From Polyangium aurulentum (GTDB lineage: Bacteria > Myxococcota_A > Polyangia > Polyangiales > Polyangiaceae): DNA of 61,611 nucleotides. The DNA lies in NCBI GenBank assembly GCA_945875545.1, contig CAMCKZ010000006.1, positions 1 to 61,611 on the forward strand, in the 5' to 3' direction. The position numbers were made by a program, and so were the translations under genes. Shown piece by piece: positions 7,606 through 17,074 of the stretch. Below the pieces are notes generated by a model. The model made no database searches. It was not told the origin of the DNA and saw only the letters and a program-made list of their open reading frames with translations. Numbering within the stretch: position 1 is the stretch's first letter; every line of letters begins with the position of its first letter.

Positions 7606-10413
7606 CTAAACGGTGATGACGATCCATCGCTCAAGGAGCGAATCAAGGGCTTCAAGGGTAATGGGCTTCGAGACGAAGTCGTCCATCCCCGAGAGGAACG
7701 AGCGTTCGCGATCTTCGTTCGTCGTATTCGCCGTCAGCGCAACAATCGCTACATGGCCGCCGAGCTTTTTTTCGTTTTCGCGAATGCGCCGCGTCGCCAC
7801 ATAGCCATCGACGACGGGCATTTGGCAATCCATGAGAATGAGATCGTAGCGGTTCGATTGGGCCGCCTCCACGGCCTCTGCGCCGCCAATGGCCGTCTCG
7901 GGCCGGTACCCCAGCTTCTCGAGCATGCGCACGCAGACGCGGAGGTTGACGGCGTTGTCGTCGACGACCAAAACGCGGCCTGCCCCACCACCACGCGCAC
8001 CGAGCGGACGCGGGCGCCCAGACTGCGTAACGAGGGCCTGCGCCGGCTGCATCATGCGCTGGGCCACCTCGACCAAGCGTGCGGGCTGCAACGGCTTGAC
8101 GAGGACGGCTCCAAAGCAGCCGAGGTCGCCGCCAACGCGCGGGCTTTTTCGGCCCGCGGGCAAGATACCCACCATGGCCGTTCCGTCGTGCGATCCCACC
8201 GCCTCCACAATCGCGCGCAGCCCTGACTCGTTGAGGGATGCTTCACCGCAGTCCACAAAAATCATCGCGAATTTTTCGGCGCTGCAAGAGCGAATGGCGG
8301 CCACAGCCTCTTCGGCACTCGCAACAGCCGTAACCTTTACACCGGCTGCACCAAGTGTTACCTCTACTGCCTGACGTACAGTCTTAACGGCCGAGAGAAC
8401 GAGGACCGATTTCTCGCAGCGAAAGGCAGCCCGCCCGTCGAGCTCGGTGCGCGTCGTGCCCGCCGGCATGGGTATGGTGACATGAAAAGTGCTGCCCACG
8501 CCGAGTTCGCTCTCCACGCCGTCGTCGCCGCCCATCAGCGCCACGATCTGGCGCACGAGGGCGAGCCCTATGCCGCTGCCGCCGTGGCGACGGCTCATGG
8601 AGCTATCGGCCTGCTCAAAAGCCCGAAACACGGACACGAGATCGGCCTCGGCAACTCCGATGCCCGTGTCTGTCACGGTGAACCGCCAATAGGGAACGCC
8701 GTCGATGGAGCCCTCTTGCGTGACCGAGAGCGTGACCTCCCCGATCTCTGTGAACTTAATGGCGTTGTCGATCAGGTGCCCGAGGACCTGACGAATTCGC
8801 CCCGGATCGCCGGAACAAGCGCGGGGAAGATTGGGTGCCACCAACAGGCCGAACTCGAGTCCCTGGTTGAAGGCTATCTCCGCCATCTGCGTGCATACTG
8901 CATCGATCACGGCCAGTGGATCGTATTGAATGTTCGCGAGAGACAGCTCTTGAGCTTCGAGCTTGGCGAAATCGAGGATGTCGTCGACGAGGCGCAAAAG
9001 CTGTTCGCCGGACGTGCGAACGGTTTCGGCGTACTCCCGCTGTTCGTCGGTCAAGACGGTGGCGAGCAACACGGTCGTCATGCCGAGAACGCCGTTTAGC
9101 GGGGTTCTCATTTCATGATTCATCATCGCCAGGAAAGCCGAGCGATGTTTGTTCGCGGCTTCATTGGCGGCGACGGACGCCAGGGCCAACTCGATCTCGA
9201 GTTCTTCGGTTCGATCGCGAAAGACCACCACGCAGCCGATGATCGCGCCCTCGGAATCGCGAATGGGCGAAGCCGTGAGCGCCACCGGGCGCAACACCCC
9301 CCTTGCGCATTCCAAAAAGGTCGGGCCGGCCGTTTCCACAAGCGTCGTGCCGGATTCGAGGACCTCCGTCGTGGGGTCCGGGAGCGGCTGCTTTGAGGCC
9401 TCGTCGATGAGGTGGAGCACGTCGGGGCAAAAGGTGCCGCGGACCGACTCGAAGGTCTTTCCGAGCAGGCGGCACGCCGCAGGATTCATGCGCACGATGC
9501 GGTTCTGAGAATCGGTGGCAATGACTGCATCGCCGATGCTGTGCAGGGTGGCCTCGAGGCGACGAGCACGCTCGCTCTCTTCTTCGCGCTCGCGCACCTG
9601 GGCGGCGTCGGTGAACATGCGCATCGTCGTCTGAAAAACAAAGCTCGACACGGAGTAATCGCCCTCATCCCAGGCCAACCCCGCGCCATCGCGCTCGACG
9701 CGTACAACGATGAATTCACCGGGATTCCGCTGCACAGCGTGCTCGATGACCCGAGCATCGGCGGCAAGCGCATTTACCTTGACAAGCTCCTTGAGATGCC
9801 GATCGGCACCGGCGGCGTCGGTCACAATCTGCCTCGTTCCAGAGGCCGGAAGCCAGCCGTCGATGTCCGCCCTGGCCAACACCACGGATTCAGCTGAGGT
9901 CGAAGCATCGCGATTGTACATCGCCATGGTGCGCAGGCCATCGATGCCGAGCACCGACAAAACGACGCGATCGGCTCGCAACATTTCGCCTGCAATATAC
10001 ACGAGCTCCCGCGCCGCGGCACCGAGCCCCTCTTGCTCCACGGTGGCACGAAGCCCGAAGGTCATGAGCGAGTGATGCTGCGACGCAGGCGATGTGCCCG
10101 AGCGTAGCCCGACACGCACAAGAGACACCGCGATGCGCTCCGCGAGCGCCACCTCTTCGAGAAGCGCGACGTCGTCGGCACCAGCGATGAACGCGTCGCG
10201 CGCGTTTACGTGGCTCGCCAACACCGCGATGACATGCGTCGCGGGGTGCTCCGCGCGAACGGCTGAAATGTGAAACGCCAGCCTCTCGCTGGAACACACC
10301 AAAACAATGGACGCACCCTCACCGCACTCCGCCACGCCCGCGCGGCGCAATGCAGCCCTTACGACCGCCTTACCCTCCTCGCCTACGAAACGAACCGCCG
10401 TGACTTCGTCCAC
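7606..10413 (-). CDS. Hybrid sensor histidine kinase (GAF-PAS-HK-REC-REC)
   Basis: 935 residues from a GTG start. Approximate domains: a receiver-like N-terminus without clear phosphorylation residues (1-105), GAF (120-270), PAS (285-400), HisKA with 'MNHEMRTPLNG' (H433), HATPase with 'DNAIKFTE' (N550), 'DTGIGV' and 'GGSGIGLAL' (to ~648), a degenerate receiver (668-790; D721 and K773 kept, acidic pair missing) and an intact receiver (812-930; D-D-N, D862, K916). No membrane segment is apparent, so it is probably cytosolic. It is the last gene of the che cluster, 115 bases after cheB, so it may feed into or read out of the chemosensory array. The signal is unknown. Confidence 0.88.
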   Translation of the reverse strand: MDEVTAVRFVGEEGKAVVRAALRRAGVAECGEGASIVLVCSSERLAFHISAVRAEHPATHVIAVLASHVNARDAFIAGADDVALLEEVALAERIAVSLVRVGLRSGTSPASQHHSLMTFGLRATVEQEGLGAAARELVYIAGEMLRADRVVLSVLGIDGLRTMAMYNRDASTSAESVVLARADIDGWLPASGTRQIVTDAAGADRHLKELVKVNALAADARVIEHAVQRNPGEFIVVRVERDGAGLAWDEGDYSVSSFVFQTTMRMFTDAAQVREREEESERARRLEATLHSIGDAVIATDSQNRIVRMNPAACRLLGKTFESVRGTFCPDVLHLIDEASKQPLPDPTTEVLESGTTLVETAGPTFLECARGVLRPVALTASPIRDSEGAIIGCVVVFRDRTEELEIELALASVAANEAANKHRSAFLAMMNHEMRTPLNGVLGMTTVLLATVLTDEQREYAETVRTSGEQLLRLVDDILDFAKLEAQELSLANIQYDPLAVIDAVCTQMAEIAFNQGLEFGLLVAPNLPRACSGDPGRIRQVLGHLIDNAIKFTEIGEVTLSVTQEGSIDGVPYWRFTVTDTGIGVAEADLVSVFRAFEQADSSMSRRHGGSGIGLALVRQIVALMGGDDGVESELGVGSTFHVTIPMPAGTTRTELDGRAAFRCEKSVLVLSAVKTVRQAVEVTLGAAGVKVTAVASAEEAVAAIRSCSAEKFAMIFVDCGEASLNESGLRAIVEAVGSHDGTAMVGILPAGRKSPRVGGDLGCFGAVLVKPLQPARLVEVAQRMMQPAQALVTQSGRPRPLGARGGGAGRVLVVDDNAVNLRVCVRMLEKLGYRPETAIGGAEAVEAAQSNRYDLILMDCQMPVVDGYVATRRIRENEKKLGGHVAIVALTANTTNEDRERSFLSGMDDFVSKPITLEALDSLLERWIVITV

Positions 10414-10528
10414 GAATGCCGACCCCTTCGGTCAATGACCCACCGTTTTTGCTGGTGCCCCGCTCCACCATCGTAGCACACGCGCTTAGCACACGCGAAC
10501 GGGCCGATTTCCCCGGATCGAAGCCGCT

Positions 10529-11566
10529 TTACGCGCTCGATAGTGCCCGAAAAATGCCGCCCGCCACCTCGTGCAAAGGCAGTTGTTCCACGACTGCGCC
10601 TAGCTTCGCCGCCTCTCCGGGCATGCCGTAAACGACGGTGGTGCTCTCGTGCTCGGCAATCGTGTGGGCACCGGACTGCTTCATCTGCAGCAGGCCCCGC
10701 GCGCCGTCTGCGCCCATGCCGGTCAACAGGACGCCCACCGCGTTCGACTGGGCTTCACGCGCGACGGACTGGAAAAGGACGTCTACGCTTGGACGCTGGT
10801 ACTGCACTGGCGGACCATCTTTGACGCGCACCTGGTACGTTGCACCGTTCTTTTTGACGTACATGTGGCGGTTACCCGGGGCAATGAGCGCCAGGCCCTG
10901 CACCACTTGGTCGCCATCTCTCGCCTCGCGCACGTTCATCGCGCAAGATTTATCGAGGCGGCGGGCGAATTCAGCTGTAAAACTCTCGGGCATGTGCTGC
11001 ACGATGAGCACGCCGGGAGCGTTGGGCGGAAACTGTTGCAACACGGTTTCGATCGCGCGAGGGCCGCCCGTAGAAGCGCCGATGGCGATCATCTTGCTCG
11101 TGGTGTTGAGCGCGAAATTTTGCGCGCCTGCCGCTTGCGCGTGAGCGTTCGCGACACTCATTTGCGGGGGACGCAGCTTCGCAACGGACGCCGCGCGAAT
11201 GGCACTCACGAGGTCGCGCGCGACGTCTGGAACGCTGTATTGCGAGCCGGGTTTCGACACAACTTCGACGGCCCCGAGCGCCAACGCACGCAGCGCGGTC
11301 TCACTATTTTCGGGTGCTAGCGAACTGACGATAACCACCGGAATCGGGTGGTGCTTCATCAGCCGTTCAAGAAACGTGAGGCCGTCCATCCGCGGCATCT
11401 CGATATCGAGCGTCAAGACGTCCGGCTTCAGCTGGATAATTTTGTCTCGCGCGACGTAAGGATCCACCGCTTGCCCAACGACTTGAATGTCGTCGTGCTT
11501 CGAGAGTTCCTCCGTCAACATCCGTCGAACGATCGCGGAGTCGTCGACAACCAAGACCTTAATCAT
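10529..11566 (-). CDS. cheB: Chemotaxis protein-glutamate methylesterase CheB
   Basis: 345 residues. It removes methyl groups from, and deamidates, MCP glutamate/glutamine residues, which provides adaptation when CheA phosphorylates it. The N-terminal receiver starts 'KVLVVDDSAIVRR' with phospho-acceptor D54. The C-terminal methylesterase has catalytic S165 in 'IGASTGG', H191 in 'VQHMP' and D287 in 'GMGADG'. The start at 11566 was chosen because the receiver begins directly there; the frame is open for 58 more codons upstream but without homology. It lies 29 bases after cheX. Confidence 0.95.
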   Translation of the reverse strand: MIKVLVVDDSAIVRRMLTEELSKHDDIQVVGQAVDPYVARDKIIQLKPDVLTLDIEMPRMDGLTFLERLMKHHPIPVVIVSSLAPENSETALRALALGAVEVVSKPGSQYSVPDVARDLVSAIRAASVAKLRPPQMSVANAHAQAAGAQNFALNTTSKMIAIGASTGGPRAIETVLQQFPPNAPGVLIVQHMPESFTAEFARRLDKSCAMNVREARDGDQVVQGLALIAPGNRHMYVKKNGATYQVRVKDGPPVQYQRPSVDVLFQSVAREAQSNAVGVLLTGMGADGARGLLQMKQSGAHTIAEHESTTVVYGMPGEAAKLGAVVEQLPLHEVAGGIFRALSSA

Positions 11567-11595
11567 GCCGCTGATCCTTCCACAATTCGCCGACT

Positions 11596-12033
11596 CTAGT
11601 CGACGAACAACGTCACGTCTGCCACGCCGGAATCGAAGGGCACCGAACCAACGGCAAAAACCGCGCGATGCAACAATGACACTCCGAGGTCTTCCGGAAA
11701 CTCCGGTCGACGAAGAGAAAACACGGCCTCCGCTCCCCAAATAACGGGAACGATGTGACCACAGATAATATTGGCGACCTCGCCGAGGGCGTCGCGACGC
11801 TCGGCCTCTCCCGCGTCGTCGCCGAGCATGTTCGTGGCGATCTCGTTGAGGAGAGTGCCTCGCATTTGAATCAAGACGATGCCGTTGACCGGCCCCTCAA
11901 AAACCACATAGGCACCGGCCGCGACCGGCTCCGCATCGAGACCCGCGGTGTCGTCGCCGGGAATGAGAAAGCACAGGTCTTCGAGCGACTTTGAGGTGAC
12001 CTCACGAATCGCGTTGTTCCAGTTTTCAGCCAT
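11596..12033 (-). CDS. cheX: CheX/CheC-like CheY-P phosphatase
   Basis: 145 residues, one CheC-like domain. It contains 'ALGEVANIICGHIVPVIWG' (residues ~82-100), the E-x-x-N-x-x-x-G active-site helix by which CheX and CheC hydrolyse CheY-phosphate. An acidic insertion 'GDDAGEAER' precedes it. Only one such motif is present, as in CheX. Its ATG overlaps the cheY stop (TGATG), which suggests translational coupling with its likely substrate. CheC rather than CheX identity cannot be excluded. Confidence 0.8.
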   Translation of the reverse strand: MAENWNNAIREVTSKSLEDLCFLIPGDDTAGLDAEPVAAGAYVVFEGPVNGIVLIQMRGTLLNEIATNMLGDDAGEAERRDALGEVANIICGHIVPVIWGAEAVFSLRRPEFPEDLGVSLLHRAVFAVGSVPFDSGVADVTLFVD

Positions 12034-12410
12034 CAGCCACCTCCGATCGCATTGACCACCGCATCCACCAGGGCCTCTGGCGCGAAGGGCTTGCGAATGA
12101 ACGCAGCCCCCTTGTCTCGCAACTCCTTGATGCGCTTATCGCTGCCCTCGGTGGAAACCACAACGATTGGAAGCGAAGCCAATTTTGGGTTGGCACGCAC
12201 GAGATCCAGCATTGTTAGGCCGTCCATGACGGGCATGTTGATGTCGACCAGGGCAAGGTCTATCCCGCCTTGTTCGAGCGCTTCCAGGCCCGCTTTGCCG
12301 TTTTCCGCTTCGCGGATTTCGACGATGGGCAAGCCCGTCATGTGCAACACCTTAACGACCATGCTGCGCATGACCGCACTGTCGTCGACAACCAAAACTC
12401 TAAGCGCCAT
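12033..12410 (-). CDS. cheY: Chemotaxis response regulator CheY
   Basis: 125 residues, a single receiver domain. It has the acidic pair in 'VLVVDDSAVMR', phospho-Asp in 'ALVDINMPVMDG' (about residue 57), the conserved Thr/Ser in 'VVVSTEG' and Lys in 'FIRKPFAPE'. Phosphorylated by CheA, it carries the signal to a motility motor or another output. Stop and cheX start overlap by one base. Confidence 0.92.
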   Translation of the reverse strand: MALRVLVVDDSAVMRSMVVKVLHMTGLPIVEIREAENGKAGLEALEQGGIDLALVDINMPVMDGLTMLDLVRANPKLASLPIVVVSTEGSDKRIKELRDKGAAFIRKPFAPEALVDAVVNAIGGG

Positions 12411-12471
12411 GGTTTTCTCCGCTTCGGGCCCTAGGCCCGGCCCGTAAAAGTAGATGAAATCAACTGCGACA

Positions 12472-12990
12472 TCATAGAACCTTTATTTGCCCGTTGATGT
12501 GCAGTGTTACTTCGCCGGTGCCGATGTCGAGAGACATCGTTCGCGGCTCCGTGCCGCCTACGTCTTGCGCTTTCAATAGTACCCCGTTTGCCCACAAGAG
12601 CTTGCGAAGCATCGTGATATTTCGTTTGCCAATTTCAAAAATATCGCCCTCCCAAGCGCCCTGAGTCGCCGCCCCGCCCGCCACTTTAACAACCATGCGC
12701 CCCTTTTGGGCCCCGGCCTGGTAGCACTCGTGAAAGAGGCGCGGAACGCCCGTGTCGACGAACATGCACGGGTTTTTTGCAGCCTTGGCAGGATCAATGG
12801 TTGAAATCGGAAGCATGACGTGCAGCAGGCCCCCAACCCTCGCGTTAGGGTCATACGCGACCACCCCGAGGCAACTACCGAGCGCATACGTAACAAGGGT
12901 ATCGGTAGCGCTGTTCGACACTTTCATGTCGCCAACCCCGATCACCTGTTTCACGCGCTGTACTTGACCCTGATCCATCGAGAGATGCAT
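12472..12990 (-). CDS. cheD: Chemoreceptor glutamine deamidase CheD
   Basis: 172 residues. It deamidates specific glutamines in MCPs and in several species works with CheC/CheX. The catalytic Cys is C40 in 'ALGSCLGVV' and the His is H57 in 'GGLLHVMLP'. The 'DIGG'-like end appears as 'VGGTEPRTMSLDIGTGEV'. An alternative ATG lies four codons later. It sits between cheR (69 bases upstream) and cheY (61 bases downstream), the expected adaptation context. Confidence 0.92.
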   Translation of the reverse strand: MHLSMDQGQVQRVKQVIGVGDMKVSNSATDTLVTYALGSCLGVVAYDPNARVGGLLHVMLPISTIDPAKAAKNPCMFVDTGVPRLFHECYQAGAQKGRMVVKVAGGAATQGAWEGDIFEIGKRNITMLRKLLWANGVLLKAQDVGGTEPRTMSLDIGTGEVTLHINGQIKVL

Positions 12991-13059
12991 TCTACCTAGT
13001 TAGTGCTTCACACGAACGATACGGCATGTTCGCCGCCGCCCGATAGTGCCAACGCCGAT

Positions 13060-13902
13060 TCACATCACTTTTTCGTACACTGCCGGCTTAACGTAACGCA
13101 GCTTTACCTTGAGGGCCGACAAAGACTCGGAGTGCCCGATAAACAGAAAGCCGCCGGGGCTGAGAGCGTCCGAAAAACGGTTCACTAGGCGCTCGCGTGT
13201 TTCGTCGTCGAAGTAGATCATCACGTTGCGGCAGAAGATCAGATCGAAGCGCCCCCGCATCGGCCACGGGTCCGGAGAGTTCAGATTGAGTCGGCCAAAG
13301 CTCACGATCTTACGAACCTCAGCCTTGACCTCGAATCGGCGAACTCCTCCCAGGGGCGGCGCTGGGACAAACGACTTCGTCTGTACCTCCGGGGGAACAT
13401 CCGCCACGTTCAGTTCGTCGTAGATGGCCAGCTTCGCCCGCTCGAGAACGATGGTCGACAAATCTGTCGCGAGAATACGGCACTTGCTGAACGTCGGTTC
13501 GGGAATCTGGTCCCGAAGGATCATCGCCAGCGTGTACGGTTCCTCTCCCGACGAGCAACCGGCGCTCCAAATCGTCACCGGACTTCGCTCGTTGCGATGC
13601 CGAGGGAGAACGCGCTCGCGAATGAAGTCGAAGTGGGCCTCTTCGCGAAAAAAGTTGGTCTTGTTGGTGGTGAGTAAATCCACCATCGTGGAAAACTCGC
13701 CGGTGCCCGCGGGGCTCTGAACCAAAGCCAGATACTTGGCAAACGTCGTCATCCCGAGGGCGCGCAACCGCTTGAGCAGTCGCGTGCGGATCAACTCTTC
13801 TTTGCCCTGCTGGAGAGCAATACCGACCGACCCATACATCAGCGCGCGAAGCTGTTCAAATTCCGGCGGCAACAGCGGGGGATTCAGTTCTCCTTTACTC
13901 AT
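13060..13902 (-). CDS. cheR: Chemoreceptor methyltransferase CheR
   Basis: 280 residues. It uses S-adenosylmethionine to methylate MCP glutamates. The N-terminal helical CheR_N domain has 'TRLLKRLRALG', and 'LLTTNKTNFFREEAHFD' is the conserved linker. The SAM-binding domain has 'IWSAGCSSGEEPYTLA', 'ATDLS' and 'DLIFCRNVMIYFD', and 'FLFIGHSESL' is near the end. No TPR tail is present. It follows an intrinsic terminator after the MCP gene, so it may have its own promoter or depend on read-through. Confidence 0.94.
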   Translation of the reverse strand: MSKGELNPPLLPPEFEQLRALMYGSVGIALQQGKEELIRTRLLKRLRALGMTTFAKYLALVQSPAGTGEFSTMVDLLTTNKTNFFREEAHFDFIRERVLPRHRNERSPVTIWSAGCSSGEEPYTLAMILRDQIPEPTFSKCRILATDLSTIVLERAKLAIYDELNVADVPPEVQTKSFVPAPPLGGVRRFEVKAEVRKIVSFGRLNLNSPDPWPMRGRFDLIFCRNVMIYFDDETRERLVNRFSDALSPGGFLFIGHSESLSALKVKLRYVKPAVYEKVM

Positions 13903-13947
13903 TCATTGCCCTGGCTCCGGCTGCGACGAAGCGGCGTCTCCGGCCCA

Positions 13948-13987
13948 CAAAAAAGGCGGGGGCTACATCGCGACTGCAACCCCCGCC
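13948..13987 (-). terminator. Rho-independent terminator after MCP gene
   Basis: On the minus strand an 8-bp stem GGCGGGGG/CCCCCGCC (13987-13955) is followed by TTTTTT (complement of 13949-13954). A second GC-rich hairpin with an A7/T7 loop lies just before it (13989-14006). This splits the che cluster into cheA-cheW-mcp and cheR-to-kinase parts. Confidence 0.75.
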
Positions 13988-14022
13988 GCCCCCAAAAAAA
14001 GGGGGCTCTCGAAAACGCGCTG

Positions 14023-16452
14023 TTAGAAGTCCCTCATGGGGCCGTCGTCGTCGAGCGGAATGACCCATTTGGGATCGTTCTTGCTGGAGGATGATGAGTG
14101 CGAATGGCTCGTCGATCTCACGGGTGCCGAGACCGCATGCGACTTGTTTTGGCGGTGCATGGGCGCCGATCGGCCCATGGAGCCCATGGAAACAGGTGCG
14201 CTGCGCATTGGCGATGCGAAGGCCCCGGCCGACGCGTTTGTCGTGTGGAACTCCGCGGCCATATTGCGCATGGCGGTGGCTTGGCCCGCGAGCTCTTCGG
14301 CCGCACTGGCCGCCTCTTCGGTGGTCGCGGCGTTTTGCTGCGTCTCGCGCGACATATTTTCGACCGCGACGTTGATCTGCGCGACGCCATCGGACTGCAT
14401 GTTTGAGGCCGCTGCGATTTCGCCCATCACCTCGACGACCTTGGTGATTCCCTTGCCGATTTCCTCGAAGTTCACGAGAACTTCTCGGTTGAGGATGACG
14501 CCGTCTTCGGCCTTTTTTACCGACTCGTCGATCATCTGCGAGGTCGTCTTGGCGGCTTCCGCCGAGCGCATGGCCAAGTTTCTCACTTCTTCGGCGACGA
14601 CCGCGAAGCCCTTTCCGGCGTCGCCGGCACGGGCTGCTTCGACCGCGGCGTTGAGCGCGAGAAGGTTCGTTTGGAAGGCGATTTCGTCGATGGTCTTGAC
14701 GATTTTTGCCGTTTGGTCCGCGGCCGATTTGATGCGGTCGATCGCCTGCGACAGACGGTGCATGCTCGCGGTTCCGCGCTCGGCGCTCTGCTTCGAAGAT
14801 TGAGCCATGGCTCGGGCTTCGTTGGCATTCGCCGCGTTGCCGCGACTCATGGAGGTAATCTCTTGGAGGCTGCTCGTGATCTCTTCGAGAGCGCTCGCCT
14901 GACTCGCGGCCGACTGCGCGAGGGTCTGCGCGCCGCTCGTGATGTGGCTCGAAGCGGTGGCAACTTCTTCGGCACCGATCGACACGCGAGCAACGGCTTC
15001 GTCGAGGTTGCCGACCGCCTTGTTGATCGCGACCTTTATCTGGCCGTAAGCGCCCTTAAACTCGCCCTCCATACGACCCCTCAGATCGCGCTCAGCGACG
15101 CGCTCAAGGGTCTTTTGTGCCTCGGCAATTGGTGCTTCGACGGCACCGAGGAGTTCGTTCATGCCTTCGAGCAGTTCGCGGTAGCCGCCCACGTACTTGG
15201 TGACGTCTGCGCGGTGTTCGAGCACGCCGTCGCGGGCTGCATCGATGAGACTCTTGGAGTCTTCGATGAGGTGTTGCAGCGTTGTGACCGCCAGGGAAAC
15301 ACTTCCGCCCAAGACGTCGTCGCCGGATTTTGCCTCGCAGGAAACACTGAGATCGCCTCGTGCAAGGCCATCGGCGGCGGCCGCAACGGCGTTGCCGTAT
15401 TCGATCAGCGCACGAAATGCCGACGCCAGTTCGCCGAGTTCGTCGGTGCCATCGTAGCGCACTTCTTGGGTGAAATCGCCACTCGCCAAGCGCGTTGCGA
15501 CAGACGTCAGTTGGCTGATTGGCTCGACGGCCTTCTTGCCAAGCCAGAGACCCACGGCGATGATTGCCACCAACATGCCTGCGCTGGCCGCGAGAAACTT
15601 TTGCCCGATGCCATGCACGTCGCCCGAAACCTCAGCGGACGGTGCCTTCGCAATGACGTACCAATCAATGCCGCCAAAGGCCGGCGAAACGTTCTTGCCC
15701 CAGTAGGCATAGCCTTGGGTGGACGCCTTGTCGCTGACGTAGCCGAACGCGTTTTTAAGTTCGCTTACGGGCAGCGCTTGGCCGCCCGTCTCGGTGCTGA
15801 CGATGACGTTACCCTTGGCGTCGACGACGGCGATTTGCGCTCCGGGAAGGTTCGCGGCCGTGAGTTCTTTCTGCCCATTCTCGAGAATGGCACTCACCGC
15901 CTCTTTCTTCAATTCCATGTAGACTACAAAGGAACGCTTCTCGTCGATCGGAGCAGCGAAGTTGAGGGATGGGCGATTGGTCGTCCATTCTTCAGACGCT
16001 GTTTTGCTCCGACTACCGGCGGTGGCAAAGCTTCCGATGTTGGCTTTCTTCACGACGCCCGCGTACGAAGGCGACGCTATCTCTTTCGTCTTGGCGACCA
16101 CGACGCCGTCGCTGGCACCTTCAACGAGCTGCACAACGGCGGCCCGTTCGTAGACGGGGTTGAGGTTCAAAAACGCATTGAGCTTTGCCTCAAGGGACCC
16201 GAGGGACTCTTTTGCAACGCCCGCGCTGCCGATCGACGTCGCGAGTTTCTGCGCGTCGTCGTAGCGTTCGCCCATGGCGCGATCGAGCCGGTCGCCGACC
16301 GAGAAAGCCGCGCTTTGGAGACGTGCGCCAGCGCGGCTTTCGATCGTCTCTGCGGCTTGGTAGGCGACGCCGGTCAGGACGAGCGTCGGCAGCAGACCAA
16401 AAGTGAAGAGGAGCAGCGCAAGTTTCTGCGCGATCGAGAATTTACCTAGCAT
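14023..16452 (-). CDS. Methyl-accepting chemotaxis protein, transmembrane
   Basis: 809 residues. TM1 is at ~10-30, with a periplasmic Cache-like sensor to ~285 (with '[13 protein letters not shown]' and '[12 protein letters not shown]'). TM2 is at ~290-310, followed by a HAMP with '[18 protein letters not shown]' and further HAMP-like repeats. A long coiled coil carries the hairpin tip '[21 protein letters not shown]' and '[11 protein letters not shown]', which bind CheA/CheW. The tail is Ser/His-rich and ends in '[11 protein letters not shown]', which could be a tether for adaptation enzymes although it is not the classical NWETF. The gene sits 73 bases after cheW. The ligand is unknown. Confidence 0.93.
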   Translation of the reverse strand: MLGKFSIAQKLALLLFTFGLLPTLVLTGVAYQAAETIESRAGARLQSAAFSVGDRLDRAMGERYDDAQKLATSIGSAGVAKESLGSLEAKLNAFLNLNPVYERAAVVQLVEGASDGVVVAKTKEIASPSYAGVVKKANIGSFATAGSRSKTASEEWTTNRPSLNFAAPIDEKRSFVVYMELKKEAVSAILENGQKELTAANLPGAQIAVVDAKGNVIVSTETGGQALPVSELKNAFGYVSDKASTQGYAYWGKNVSPAFGGIDWYVIAKAPSAEVSGDVHGIGQKFLAASAGMLVAIIAVGLWLGKKAVEPISQLTSVATRLASGDFTQEVRYDGTDELGELASAFRALIEYGNAVAAAADGLARGDLSVSCEAKSGDDVLGGSVSLAVTTLQHLIEDSKSLIDAARDGVLEHRADVTKYVGGYRELLEGMNELLGAVEAPIAEAQKTLERVAERDLRGRMEGEFKGAYGQIKVAINKAVGNLDEAVARVSIGAEEVATASSHITSGAQTLAQSAASQASALEEITSSLQEITSMSRGNAANANEARAMAQSSKQSAERGTASMHRLSQAIDRIKSAADQTAKIVKTIDEIAFQTNLLALNAAVEAARAGDAGKGFAVVAEEVRNLAMRSAEAAKTTSQMIDESVKKAEDGVILNREVLVNFEEIGKGITKVVEVMGEIAAASNMQSDGVAQINVAVENMSRETQQNAATTEEAASAAEELAGQATAMRNMAAEFHTTNASAGAFASPMRSAPVSMGSMGRSAPMHRQNKSHAVSAPVRSTSHSHSSSSSKNDPKWVIPLDDDGPMRDF

Positions 16453-16525
16453 CGATGCGTCTCCGAGATGCGTGATTCAGTCGCTAACCGAACGTTGGAA
16501 AAAATAGAATGGACTAAAACTAAAC

Positions 16526-17044
16526 TCAATCGGGGTCGCCGCCAGCACTAAACGCCGCGGCCATTTGAAGCAGTTCGCTCGTGGAAAGCGCTTTGTCGAT
16601 ATCGAGCAGAAGCCTCACACGGCCCTGGGTCTTGGCGATGCCGACAAGGTAATCGGTGCTGACTTGTCCGCCAAAGAACGGCGTGTCTTCGATGTCGTCG
16701 GAGGTCACGAGCAGAACTTCGTTGACGCGGTCGACGTACATGCCCATCTCGATGCCGTTTGACTTGACAACGATGATGCAGTTGGCCTCGCTCGGCTCCA
16801 CCGACGGCATGTCGAGTTTGCGACGGATGTCGATGACTGGGATGATTTTTCCGCGAAGATTGATAACGCCCAGCACGTAGTGCGGAGTGCGCGGAACCAC
16901 CGTGATCGAGGTGACTCCGATGATTTGTTGGACCTTGAGAATTGGAATTCCATATTCCTCGCTTTCGAGGAAAAAGGTCAAATACTTTCCCGCGTTTTCA
17001 AGCTTTCGCTGAGCTAGCGCGGTCGCTTTTGGATCGGAAGCCAT
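16526..17044 (-). CDS. cheW: Chemotaxis coupling protein CheW
   Basis: 172 residues. It is an adaptor linking the MCP and CheA in the receptor array. The CheW beta-barrel contains 'FFLESEEYGIPILKVQQI', 'VINLRGKIIPVIDIR' and 'DRVNEVLLV', all family-conserved. An N-terminal 20-residue helix precedes it. It lies 30 bases downstream of cheA and 73 bases upstream of the MCP gene. Confidence 0.95.
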   Translation of the reverse strand: MASDPKATALAQRKLENAGKYLTFFLESEEYGIPILKVQQIIGVTSITVVPRTPHYVLGVINLRGKIIPVIDIRRKLDMPSVEPSEANCIIVVKSNGIEMGMYVDRVNEVLLVTSDDIEDTPFFGGQVSTDYLVGIAKTQGRVRLLLDIDKALSTSELLQMAAAFSAGGDPD

Positions 17045-17074
17045 GGTCGGTTCTCGCGGGATCGAAGGGAGCGT

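Noticed and set aside
14671-16449. 592-codon open frame on the plus strand
   Set aside because: It is the shadow of the MCP gene and shows no domain.
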